DNA from: CAYYFX01 sp964571855
Lineage (GTDB): Bacteria; ARS69
Assembly (NCBI GenBank): GCA_964571855.1
Contig: CAZNDO010000020.1
Location: 1 to 64,000, forward strand
DNA: 64,000 nt
Direction: 5' to 3'
Shown: one piece after another, positions 1-8,439 of the stretch
Layout: each line of letters starts with the position of its first letter
Position numbering within the stretch: position 1 is the first letter of the stretch
The notes under the pieces: generated by a model
Database searches by the model: none
What the model was told of the DNA's origin: nothing
Seen by the model: the letters and a program-made list of their open reading frames with translations, nothing else
Position numbers and translations under genes: made by a program

Positions 1-33
1 GCGAACGGATGTTGATGGAAGGAGGAGGTTGTC

Positions 34-2664
34 GTGAACGCCGAGAAGCTCACACGGAAGACGCGCGAGGCACTGGAGGCCGCGCACGCCGAGGCGTTGC
101 GGCGGCATCACCAGGAAGTGGACGGGGAGCACCTGCTGCTCGCCCTCCTGGACCAGGAGGACGGCGTGGCCGCGCGCGTGCTGGAGCGGGCAGGCGTGTC
201 CGTGCCCACGCTGCGGGCGCGGCTGGACGGGGAGCTGGGCGGGCGGCCGCGGGTCACGGGCGGCGGGGCGGTGGAGTCCGGCAAGATCCTCGTCACGCAG
301 CGGCTGAACCGGCTGCTCGTGCGCGCCGGGGACGAGGCGGACGCGCTGCACGACGAGTTCGTCTCCGTGGAGCACCTGCTGCTGGCGTTCGTGGAGGAAG
401 GCGTGCAGACGCCGGCGGGCCGCGCGCTGAAGGAGACGGGCGCGGATCGCGAGCGGCTGCTCGCCGCGCTGTCCGCCGTGCGCGGGCACCAGCGCGTCAC
501 GAGCGACGCGCCGGAGGCGTCCTACGAGGCGCTGACGAAGTACGGGATGGACCTGGTGGCGCTCGCCCGCAAGGGGAAGCTGGACCCCGTCATCGGCCGC
601 GACGGCGAGATCCGCTCGGTCATCCGCATCCTCTCGCGCAAGACGAAGAACAACCCGGTGCTCATCGGCGAGCCGGGCGTGGGCAAGACGGCCATCGTGG
701 AAGGCCTCGCCCAGCGCATCCTGCGCGGCGACGTGCCCGAGGGCCTCAAGGACCGGACCGTCTTCCAGCTCGACATGACCGCCCTGATGGCGGGCGCGAA
801 GTACCGCGGCGAGTTCGAGGAGCGGTTGAAGGCCGTGCTGCAGGAGATCAAGGCGGCGGAGGGCCGCATCCTGCTGTTCATCGACGAGATGCACACGATC
901 GTGGGCGCCGGCCGCACCGAGGGATCCACGGACGCGGGGAACATGCTCAAGCCCATGCTCGCGCGCGGGGAGCTGCACTGCATCGGCGCCACGACGCTGG
1001 ACGAGTACCGCAAGCACGTGGAGAAGGACGCCGCGCTGGAGCGCCGCTTCCAGCCCGTCCTGGTGGACGCGCCCTCCGTGGAGGACACCGTCTCCATCCT
1101 GCGCGGGTTGAAGGACCGCTTCGAAGTGCACCACGGCGTGCGCATCCAGGACGCGGCGCTGGTGTCGGCGGCCGTCCTGTCGGACCGGTACATCGCGGAC
1201 CGCTTCCTCCCGGACAAGGCGATCGACCTCGTGGACGAGGCGTGCGCGTCCATCCGGACCGAGATCGACTCGCTCCCGCACGAGCTGGACGAGATCACGC
1301 GCAAGGTCATGCGGCTGGAGATCGAGGAGACGGCGCTGAAGAAGGAGAAGGACCCGGCCAGCAAGGAGCGCCTCTCGGACCTGCGGGCGGAGCTCGCGGA
1401 CCTGAAGACGCGCGCCGGCGCCATGCGCGCGCAGTGGGAGGACGAGAAGGGCGCCATCGCGAAGGTGCGCGCGTTGCGCGAGCGGATCGAGGCGCTGCGG
1501 CTGGACATGGAGGCCGCCGAGCGCGCCTACGACCTGAGCAAGGTGGCGGAGCTGCGGCACGGCAAGCTGCCCGGGCTGGAGGCGGAGCTGAAGGCCGAGG
1601 AGGCGAAGCTCGCGGCGAAGCAGGGCGAGGGCGCGCTGCTGCGCGAGGAGGTCACGGAGGAGGAGATCGCGGAGGTCGTGTCCCGGTGGACCGGCATCCC
1701 CGTGTCGCGCCTGCAGGAGTCCGAGCGGGAGAAGCTCCTGCGGCTCGCCGACGCGCTGCACGCGCGCGTGATCGGGCAGGACGAGGCCGTGCAGGCGGTC
1801 GCGGACGCCGTGCTGCGCGCCCGGGCGGGGCTCAAGGACCCGCGGCGCCCGATCGGCTCGTTCCTGTTCCTCGGTCCCACCGGCGTGGGGAAGACGGAGC
1901 TGGCGAAGACGCTGGCGGCCACGCTGTTCGACTCCGAGGACGCGCTCGTGCGCATCGACATGAGCGAGTACATGGAGAAGCACGCCGTGTCGCGGCTGAT
2001 GGGCGCGCCTCCGGGCTACGTGGGGTACGAGGAGGGCGGGCAGCTCACGGAGGCCGTGCGGCGCAAGCCGTACTCGGTGCTGCTGTTCGACGAGGTGGAG
2101 AAGGCGCACCCGGACGTCTTCCACGTGCTGCTGCAGCTCCTGGACGACGGTCGCCTCACCGACGCGCAGGGCCGGACCGTGGACTTCAAGAACACGGTGG
2201 TGATCCTCACCAGCAACGTGGGCTCGCCGCACCTCCTCGAGGGGATCGACACCGAGGGGAACGTGCGGCCGGGCGTGCGCGAGCGCGTGATGGGCGAGCT
2301 GCGGCAGCACTTCCGCCCGGAGTTCCTGAACCGCATCGACGACGTCGTGCTGTTCACGCCGCTCACGCGCGCGGAGATCGAGCGCATCGTGGACCTGCTG
2401 CTGGTGGATCTCCGCCGGCGGCTGGAGGAGCGCGGCGCGTCGCTCGCGCTCACGCCGGAGGCGCGCGCCTTCGTCGCGCGCGAGGGCTACGACCCCGTGT
2501 ACGGCGCGCGTCCGCTGAAGCGCTTCCTGCAGCGCGAGGTGGAGACGCCGCTCGCGCGGAAGGTGCTGGAGGGCGGCGTGGGGGAGGGGAGCGAGGTGGA
2601 AGTGGACGTGGCGGACGGGAAGCTGGCGTTCCGCGTGACGGCGGCGGAGGGCGTGAAGCCCTAG
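34..2664 (+). CDS. clpB: ATP-dependent disaggregase ClpB
   Basis: ClpB is a hexameric cytosolic chaperone that threads aggregated proteins through its pore together with DnaK. The 876-aa product has a double Clp N-terminal repeat (about 1-145), a first AAA+ domain with Walker A GEPGVGKT near residue 210 and Walker B LLFIDE, and a long charged coiled-coil middle domain (about 400-530). The second AAA+ domain has GPTGVGKT near 615, followed by a C-terminal small domain. The middle domain and the lack of a ClpP-binding IGF loop point to ClpB rather than ClpA or ClpC. Translation starts at a GTG preceded by a strong GGAGGAGG at 21-28. No promoter or CIRCE-type element is visible in the 33 bases available upstream. 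The gene stands alone and faces a minus-strand gene across a hairpin. Confidence 0.95.
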   Translation: MNAEKLTRKTREALEAAHAEALRRHHQEVDGEHLLLALLDQEDGVAARVLERAGVSVPTLRARLDGELGGRPRVTGGGAVESGKILVTQRLNRLLVRAGDEADALHDEFVSVEHLLLAFVEEGVQTPAGRALKETGADRERLLAALSAVRGHQRVTSDAPEASYEALTKYGMDLVALARKGKLDPVIGRDGEIRSVIRILSRKTKNNPVLIGEPGVGKTAIVEGLAQRILRGDVPEGLKDRTVFQLDMTALMAGAKYRGEFEERLKAVLQEIKAAEGRILLFIDEMHTIVGAGRTEGSTDAGNMLKPMLARGELHCIGATTLDEYRKHVEKDAALERRFQPVLVDAPSVEDTVSILRGLKDRFEVHHGVRIQDAALVSAAVLSDRYIADRFLPDKAIDLVDEACASIRTEIDSLPHELDEITRKVMRLEIEETALKKEKDPASKERLSDLRAELADLKTRAGAMRAQWEDEKGAIAKVRALRERIEALRLDMEAAERAYDLSKVAELRHGKLPGLEAELKAEEAKLAAKQGEGALLREEVTEEEIAEVVSRWTGIPVSRLQESEREKLLRLADALHARVIGQDEAVQAVADAVLRARAGLKDPRRPIGSFLFLGPTGVGKTELAKTLAATLFDSEDALVRIDMSEYMEKHAVSRLMGAPPGYVGYEEGGQLTEAVRRKPYSVLLFDEVEKAHPDVFHVLLQLLDDGRLTDAQGRTVDFKNTVVILTSNVGSPHLLEGIDTEGNVRPGVRERVMGELRQHFRPEFLNRIDDVVLFTPLTRAEIERIVDLLLVDLRRRLEERGASLALTPEARAFVAREGYDPVYGARPLKRFLQREVETPLARKVLEGGVGEGSEVEVDVADGKLAFRVTAAEGVKP

Positions 2665-2737
2665 GGCCCGGACTCCCGGCGGAGCATGGACCGCATCATC
2701 CGGCGCCCATTCTAGGGCAACGGAACCCGGCGAGAAA

Positions 2738-2767
2738 GCGGCGCCCCGGCCGGGGCCGGGGCGCCGC
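2738..2767. terminator. GC-rich hairpin between convergent genes
   Basis: A perfect 12-bp inverted repeat (GCGGCGCCCCGG and its complement) with a 6-nt loop lies between clpB and the convergent subtilase gene. On the minus strand it is followed by a CTTTCTC tract, so it fits best as the terminator of the subtilase gene. It could also stop clpB transcription. Confidence 0.6.
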
Positions 2768-2793
2768 GTCCTGCGTGCGGGCTCGCGCGTCGA

Positions 2794-5700
2794 TCAGTGC
2801 AGGCGCACCACCGCGCGGTGGAAGCCCTTGCCGCCGGCCTCCAGGCGGACGAAGTACGTTCCGCTCGCCACGCGGCGACCCGCTTCGTCACGACCGTCCC
2901 AGGTCACCACGTGCCGCCCGGCCGGGCGCACGCCGTTCGCGAGCGCGCGCACGCGGCGGCCCGTCACGTCGTACACCGTGAGCCTCGCCGGACCCGTGTC
3001 ACGCAGTTCGAAGCGCACGGTCGCGCTCGCGCCGAACGGGTTCGGCTCCACCGGCAGCAGTCGCGTGGCCAGAACCGGCCCGGTCGCACCGTCCGCGCTC
3101 GACACGTCGCGCTGCACCTCCAGCAGGTAGTCCGACGTCTCGCCGTCGGCGAACGAGCCCGAGCCGTCCCACGGCGTGCCCACGGGCACCGGCGTGATCG
3201 TGAACCGCGACCACACGAAGTCCCATTGCGGGCCGATCGTGAACGGCGGCGGACCCAGTGCGGACAGCGGGCCGCTGAACCCCGGCGGCACCACGAAGTC
3301 CACGAGCGCGTGCTCCGGGGCGGATCCCGCCGGGCAGGGCGACGTTCCGCCCCACAGGCCGTCCTGGTTCCAGTCCAGGAGCACGTTCACGAACGCGTCG
3401 GTCGCTGTCACGTTCGTCACCTGCAGGTCGAGGTCCTGCCCCCAGGTCGCGGTCCGGCACGTCAGCCCGAGCGGACCCACGGCGCCCGTGCACGGCACCG
3501 TGTTGAGGAGCGCGTCGATCGTGTACGCCGGCGGGAACAGGAGGCCCGCATCGCCGTCGAGCTGGCACTCGTCCGCGTCGTACGGCGGGAAGAGCGCGCA
3601 GTTGCCGGCGTTGCCTTCGACCTCCACGTCCACCGACGGGCCGAGGAACAGGTTCCCCGTGCTCGCGTGCGCCACGAAGCCGGCCGGCCCGCCGGCGACG
3701 CACGTGGGGAAGGCGCCCATCACGCCGGCGGCGGGGTAGGCCAATGCGCCCTCCGGCGCGTCGCCGAAGTCCGAGAACTGCTCCTCCTCCAGGCACAGCA
3801 GGTAGTCCGACGTCTCGCCGAACAGGAACACGCCGGAACCGTTCCATCCGGGGCCGACCGGGACGTCGCTGATCGTGAACCGCGTCCACACCGGCCCGGG
3901 GACGGGCCCCGCGGTGAACGGCGGCGGCATGAGGCCGGACAGCGGTCCCGCGTACCCGGCGGGGATCAGGAAGTTGATGAGGACGTGCTCGGGTGCCGCG
4001 GCGCCCGGGCACATGGACGATCCGCCCCAGGTCCCGCTGTGGTCCCAGTCCATCAGCACGTTCAGGATCGCGGGCGGTCCCGCGCTTGCCACGAGGACGT
4101 CCAGGTCCACGCCCCACGTCAGCGTGGCGCACGGCACGCCGAGACACCGGGTGCTGCCGGGGCTGCACGGCACCACGTTGAGCGCGGCGTCGATCGTCCA
4201 CGCGGGCGGGAACAGCAGACCGGCGTCCCCGTCGTTCCAGCACTCGTCGGCATCATAGGGCGGGAAGAGCGGGCAGTTCCCCGCGTTACCGTCCGTCTCG
4301 AAGTCCACGGTCGTACCCAGCCACGCCAGGGCCGTGTTCCCGTGGCGCACGAACGACGAGGGCGCCCCGGTCGCGGTGCACGTGGGGAACATGCCCGGCA
4401 CGCCGGTGGCCGGGTACGCCACGGCGCCCTCCGGCGCGTCGCCGTACTCGTAGGCCTGCTGCGCCTGCATCGCGGCGATGGCCGCGGCGCAGTCCGGCCT
4501 CGGGCCGATGTTCCCGGCGAGGCCGAAGACCTGCGGCGTTCCCGTGCTCGCGAGCAGGGAGCGCAGGACCGACGGCGCCATCGGCGTGGCCGAGAGGTTC
4601 GCCAGCCAGTAGCCCTGGCAGCACGCCACCGCCGCGGCCACGTTGGGCGACGCGCTCGACGTCCCGCTGAACGAGGACGTGTACCAGTAGTTCACGCCCA
4701 TGGCGTTGTACAGCGTGCCGTAGCCGGTGGTGACCACGTTCTCGCCCCAGCCCTGCAGATCGAAGCGCGGTCCGTAGCTGGAGAAGGACAGCCGCTCCAG
4801 GTTCCCCTGCGGGTACGTGCCGCCCGGGTAGGCGCCCCCGGCGCCCACGATGATCGCGCCGGAGTCGCCGAACCACGTCAGGAGGCCCGTGTCGACGTTG
4901 CCGTTGCCGCCCGCCTCCACCACGTGGATCCCCGCGGCCACCGCGTTCTGGATGGCGGCGTACACGGCGTTGAGGCTCTGGCCGGAGGGCGAATAGTCCG
5001 TCCACCACTCCACCGGCACGAACGCGTTGCCCCCGGTGTAGTCCCACTGCTGCTCCAGCAGGATCACGTCGCCGGGGTTCAGGTTCGCCATGGCCACGGC
5101 GATCGCGCCCGGCACGTTCCAGCTGGGCGACGGCGCGCCGTAGTACGTGCCGCACGTGAGGATGGATGCGCCGTACGCGCCGCCGATCGTCCCCCAGTTC
5201 GGGAACTGGGCGTCCGAGATCAGCTCGCCGAGGACCGCCGTCCCGTGGTTCGTGTCGGAGAAGGGGTCCGCCACGTTCGTGTTGATCTGCGAGCCCGGCG
5301 CCTTCGTGAGATCGGCGTGGCTGGTGTTCCAGCTGTATTCGAGATCGCAGATCGTGATGCCCGTGCCGTCGCCCCCGGCCTGCGTCCAGGCGAAGCGGGC
5401 GTCGATGCCCGCCGGCGTGGACGACGCCGCGTCGTGGTAGTTCTGCGACGGGTCGTAGTCCGGCGGCAGCGGCAGCGGCATCGGCAGCGGGACGGGCCGC
5501 GCGCGGTGGATCCCCGGAAGCGCCTCGAGCCGCGCGGCCAGGGTCCACACGTCGGGCGCGCCGCGCGAGGGGTCGAACGCGAGGCGGTGGATGTTGTTGA
5601 GATCGTAGACGGAACGTCCGGTGCGCGCGCGGCCGCGTGCCGCGAGGTCGTCCAGCGTCGCTTCCGGCACGTCGCAGAAGCGTTGCCAAGCGACCTGCGG

Positions 5701-5934
5701 CACGCCGGCGAGCGCATCGTCCACACCGGACAGCGCGTCGCCCGCGAGATCCACGAGGCGCTCGCCGCGAAGGCGAACGCGCGACTCCGGCGCGAACATG
5801 ACCTCGATCAGACCGGGCTCGGCGGGATACGGCGGAGTGTCGGCCGGGCGCGCGGGCGCCGGCATGAGAAGTGCGGCCGCGACCGCGACGGCGGTGGCGG
5901 CCGGGAGCCGTCGAATGGGGCGTGTGCGAAGCAT
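2794..5934 (-). CDS. Secreted subtilisin-family (S8) protease with two GEVED-like repeats and FlgD-like sorting tail
   Basis: This is a predicted secreted serine endopeptidase of 1,046 aa. It begins with a signal peptide (hydrophobic stretch ending APARPA near residue 31) and a propeptide-like region. The catalytic Asp is in ICDLEYSWN (about 197), His in DTNHGTAVLGE (about 230) and Ser in SGTSSASPN (about 423). Two tandem modules of about 225 aa begin near 495 and 721 with FGDAPEGA-type sequences and end in GETSDYLL, like GEVED domains. The last 90 residues form a FlgD-type Ig domain (NPFG, YDVTGRR, WDGRDEAGRR, GTYFVRLEAGG), as expected of cargo for an outer-membrane sorting system. GGGAGG precedes the ATG. 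Substrate is unknown. The gene is probably monocistronic. Confidence 0.9.
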   Translation of the reverse strand: MLRTRPIRRLPAATAVAVAAALLMPAPARPADTPPYPAEPGLIEVMFAPESRVRLRGERLVDLAGDALSGVDDALAGVPQVAWQRFCDVPEATLDDLAARGRARTGRSVYDLNNIHRLAFDPSRGAPDVWTLAARLEALPGIHRARPVPLPMPLPLPPDYDPSQNYHDAASSTPAGIDARFAWTQAGGDGTGITICDLEYSWNTSHADLTKAPGSQINTNVADPFSDTNHGTAVLGELISDAQFPNWGTIGGAYGASILTCGTYYGAPSPSWNVPGAIAVAMANLNPGDVILLEQQWDYTGGNAFVPVEWWTDYSPSGQSLNAVYAAIQNAVAAGIHVVEAGGNGNVDTGLLTWFGDSGAIIVGAGGAYPGGTYPQGNLERLSFSSYGPRFDLQGWGENVVTTGYGTLYNAMGVNYWYTSSFSGTSSASPNVAAAVACCQGYWLANLSATPMAPSVLRSLLASTGTPQVFGLAGNIGPRPDCAAAIAAMQAQQAYEYGDAPEGAVAYPATGVPGMFPTCTATGAPSSFVRHGNTALAWLGTTVDFETDGNAGNCPLFPPYDADECWNDGDAGLLFPPAWTIDAALNVVPCSPGSTRCLGVPCATLTWGVDLDVLVASAGPPAILNVLMDWDHSGTWGGSSMCPGAAAPEHVLINFLIPAGYAGPLSGLMPPPFTAGPVPGPVWTRFTISDVPVGPGWNGSGVFLFGETSDYLLCLEEEQFSDFGDAPEGALAYPAAGVMGAFPTCVAGGPAGFVAHASTGNLFLGPSVDVEVEGNAGNCALFPPYDADECQLDGDAGLLFPPAYTIDALLNTVPCTGAVGPLGLTCRTATWGQDLDLQVTNVTATDAFVNVLLDWNQDGLWGGTSPCPAGSAPEHALVDFVVPPGFSGPLSALGPPPFTIGPQWDFVWSRFTITPVPVGTPWDGSGSFADGETSDYLLEVQRDVSSADGATGPVLATRLLPVEPNPFGASATVRFELRDTGPARLTVYDVTGRRVRALANGVRPAGRHVVTWDGRDEAGRRVASGTYFVRLEAGGKGFHRAVVRLH

Positions 5935-6025
5935 GTGCGGACCCTCCCGGGCTCGCTCCGGGGGCGCGAGTCCACTTGCCGATGAGCCTAGAAGGATAGG
6001 GAGGCGGGAGCCACGACGCCGGTCA

Positions 6026-6057
6026 GTCCGCGGGCTGACGATTGTCAGCCCGCGGAC
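6026..6057. terminator. 14-bp stem hairpin downstream of the propeller/cytochrome gene
   Basis: A perfect inverted repeat (GTCCGCGGGCTGAC, 4-nt loop GATT, complementary arm) lies just after the stop codon of the minus-strand gene ending at 6070. It has no T-tract on either strand, so either Rho-assisted termination or 3' end protection is possible. Its core, 6035-6048, also matches a palindromic motif seen at 32650 and 63938. Confidence 0.5.
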
Positions 6058-6069
6058 CCGGCGCTCCGA

Positions 6070-8292
6070 TCAGCGGACGATCGTCATCCGCGCCGCGGGC
6101 CGGCGCGCGCCGTCCACGGACCAGCGCGCGAAGTACGTGCCGGCCGCCACGGCGCGGCCGTCGGCGTTGCGGCCGTCCCAGCCCACGATGTGCGTTCCGC
6201 GCGGGAGCGGCTGCGCGAGCAGCGACCGCACGTGGCGGCCGGTCACGTCGTACACGGCCACGCGCACGTCGCGGGCCGGCGCATTCAGGGAGAAGCGCAG
6301 CGAGGTCTCGGCGCGGAAGGGGTTCGGGCTCGCGACGGCGCCGGATCCCTCGGCCGCAGGCGTCACCACCGGCGCGCCCACCGGCGGTCCGATCGAGTCC
6401 GGCATGCCGATGGAGTTCACGAACGCCGCGAGCTGGTCGATCTCCTGCGCGGTGAGGTGCGACGTGACGCCGTGCTCGTCGGCCGGGTTGAACGTGGTGA
6501 GCACGGCGACCATCGTCTTCGCCACGTGGTTGTGCAGGTACGGGGCATCCTCCCAGCAGCCCACGAGCGAGGGCGTGTCCAGGCCGCCCGCGGTGGTGCT
6601 GTCCGCGGGGTCGCCCGTGCCCACGTCGTGCCTCAGGAACGGCGTCTCGAGGAGCGAGCTGTCCGTGTAGAACGGGCCGGAGTGGCAGGTGGCGCAGCCC
6701 ACCACGGGGTCGAAGAACAGCACGCGGCCGGCCTCCGCGTCGGGGGTCAGCGACCCGTCGGGCGCCAGGTAGGGCGTGTCCGGCCGGATCCGCTGGGACG
6801 AGACGAACGCCGCGAGATCGTCCAGGTCGTCGCTCATCCCGTGGTTCGGATCGCCCAGCCCGGGATTCGGCAGCCCGTCGATCAGGCCCACCCCGCCCAG
6901 CAGGTTGCGGATGCTCCACTCGTTGTCCTCGATCTCGTCCGAGCCGGAGGTCCAGCCCAGGGGACCGGTGAAGGTGACGCCGCGCGTGTCCTTCGTGGCA
7001 CGGATGCGGAGGCCCGTCTGGGTGAGGTCCCAGTTCCGCGCGTCGTTGCGTCCCATCACGTGGCATCCCGTGCACGAGTTCCGGTTCTCGAAGGACATGC
7101 GGCCCGTGGACGTGAAGAAGAGGCGCTTCCCGTTCAGGACCCGCGGCGCGAGCGGCTCGGTCGTGGTCGTCGGGTACTCGCCGATCACGGTCTGCGTGTT
7201 CGTGTTGATGGCCGTGATGCTCCGGCCGAGCCAGTTCGCCGTGTAGGCCCGCAGGAGATCCGGGTGCGTGACGATCCCGATCGGGGCCGCCCCGGCGGGG
7301 AGCACGCCCAGCTCCACCGGGGTCATGATGTCGTCGTCGAGGATGGTGACGTTGTTGCTGTTCAGGTTCGCCACGTAGGCGCGGCCGCTCTTGAAGTCCA
7401 CCGCGATGGGGCCGCTGACGGGCGTCGTGCCGCCGGAGTACCCGGAGTTCGGCGTCCCGCCCTCGCTGAGGAAGTACGTGTCCCAGTTGAGGTCCGTCCC
7501 GGTCAGGACGTCCACCGGACGCACGACGGCGTGGAAGATGTTCGTGGGCGTCAGCGGCACGCCGCTCAGCACGCCCTTCGCGGAGTTGATCAGGTGCGTG
7601 GGGAGCCACAGACGGTCCCCCGCGGGCGCGAGCGTGATGTTCTGCATGGACGAGGGATAGCCGGCGCGGTCCGTGCCGAACACCTGCAGGAGGTTGATCT
7701 CGGACGTCGTCCACGAGCCGGCGTCCACCACGGTCAGCTTCCCGAAATACTCGGGCATGAGCAGGTGCGACACCCAGGCCTTCGTCCCGTCCGCGCTCCA
7801 GGCGATGCCGCGGGGCGCGCGGTACACGTCGAAGGTGTGCGTGATCGCGCGCGTGGCCACGTCCACCACGAAGACCTCGCGCGAGCCGCTCGCGGTCACG
7901 AGCGCCACGTCGCCGGCCGGCGCGAACGCCACGCCGAACGCCTCGAAGCCGGTGTCGATGGACGCGATGACGGCGCGGGAGGGGCCGTCGACGATGTCGA
8001 TGCGATCGTCGCGCTGGCTGGCGACCCACACTTCGCCGTTCGTCGGGTGGATGTCGAGGCACCACGGGTCGCGGCCCACGGGGATCTCCGCGAGGATCGC
8101 GAACGCGTTCGGCGTGCGCGCGCGAAGGACGGACACCGAGCCGTGGTCCGGGTTGACGACCCAGATCTCGTTCCCGTCCGGCGTCACGTCGATGGCGGTG
8201 GAGTGGAACGAGACGGCGGCGGCGGGACCCGCGGGCGAGACGAGGGTCGCGGCGAGCAGAAGTGCAACGGGAAGGGCGCGGATCGGGACCAT
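6070..8292 (-). CDS. Secreted beta-propeller / dihaem cytochrome c peroxidase-like protein with FlgD-like tail
   Basis: The 740-aa product has a signal peptide (MVPIRALPVALLL to AAAVS). It continues with a seven-bladed YVTN-type propeller built on DVTPDGNEIWV and SREVFVVDVATR-like strands (about 25-380), then a MauG/CcpA-like region with two CXXCH haem sites: CTGCH near 407 and CATCH near 533. It ends in an FlgD-type sorting domain (NPFRAETSLRF, YDVTGRHVR, GWDGRNADGR, GTYFARW). Proteins of this build are usually periplasmic or surface electron-transfer proteins; the reaction is unknown. An upstream in-frame start at 8358 exists, but a perfect TATAAT at 8367-8372 would put the transcript start at about 8360. 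That favours the ATG at 8292, directly before the signal peptide. Confidence 0.85.
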   Translation of the reverse strand: MVPIRALPVALLLAATLVSPAGPAAAVSFHSTAIDVTPDGNEIWVVNPDHGSVSVLRARTPNAFAILAEIPVGRDPWCLDIHPTNGEVWVASQRDDRIDIVDGPSRAVIASIDTGFEAFGVAFAPAGDVALVTASGSREVFVVDVATRAITHTFDVYRAPRGIAWSADGTKAWVSHLLMPEYFGKLTVVDAGSWTTSEINLLQVFGTDRAGYPSSMQNITLAPAGDRLWLPTHLINSAKGVLSGVPLTPTNIFHAVVRPVDVLTGTDLNWDTYFLSEGGTPNSGYSGGTTPVSGPIAVDFKSGRAYVANLNSNNVTILDDDIMTPVELGVLPAGAAPIGIVTHPDLLRAYTANWLGRSITAINTNTQTVIGEYPTTTTEPLAPRVLNGKRLFFTSTGRMSFENRNSCTGCHVMGRNDARNWDLTQTGLRIRATKDTRGVTFTGPLGWTSGSDEIEDNEWSIRNLLGGVGLIDGLPNPGLGDPNHGMSDDLDDLAAFVSSQRIRPDTPYLAPDGSLTPDAEAGRVLFFDPVVGCATCHSGPFYTDSSLLETPFLRHDVGTGDPADSTTAGGLDTPSLVGCWEDAPYLHNHVAKTMVAVLTTFNPADEHGVTSHLTAQEIDQLAAFVNSIGMPDSIGPPVGAPVVTPAAEGSGAVASPNPFRAETSLRFSLNAPARDVRVAVYDVTGRHVRSLLAQPLPRGTHIVGWDGRNADGRAVAAGTYFARWSVDGARRPAARMTIVR

Positions 8293-8366
8293 GGCGTGCT
8301 CCGGGTGCGGGGAGCCGACCGCGACGCGCGGGAGCGCGAGGGGCCAAATCGGACTCAACGGTCCAG

Positions 8367-8372
8367 ATTATA
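8367..8372 (-). promoter_or_regulatory. Candidate -10 box TATAAT for the propeller/cytochrome gene
   Basis: The minus strand reads TATAAT, the full sigma-70 consensus, 75 bp upstream of the chosen ATG at 8292. The -35 region (TTTCCT at 17-bp spacing) is poor. AT-rich hexamers are rare in this window, which supports the call. Confidence 0.5.
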
Positions 8373-8439
8373 CGGAGTCCGGGGAACCGAGGAAAAGGCC
8401 CCCACGTTGCCCAGTCGCCTCACCCACGGGGGGATGCGC

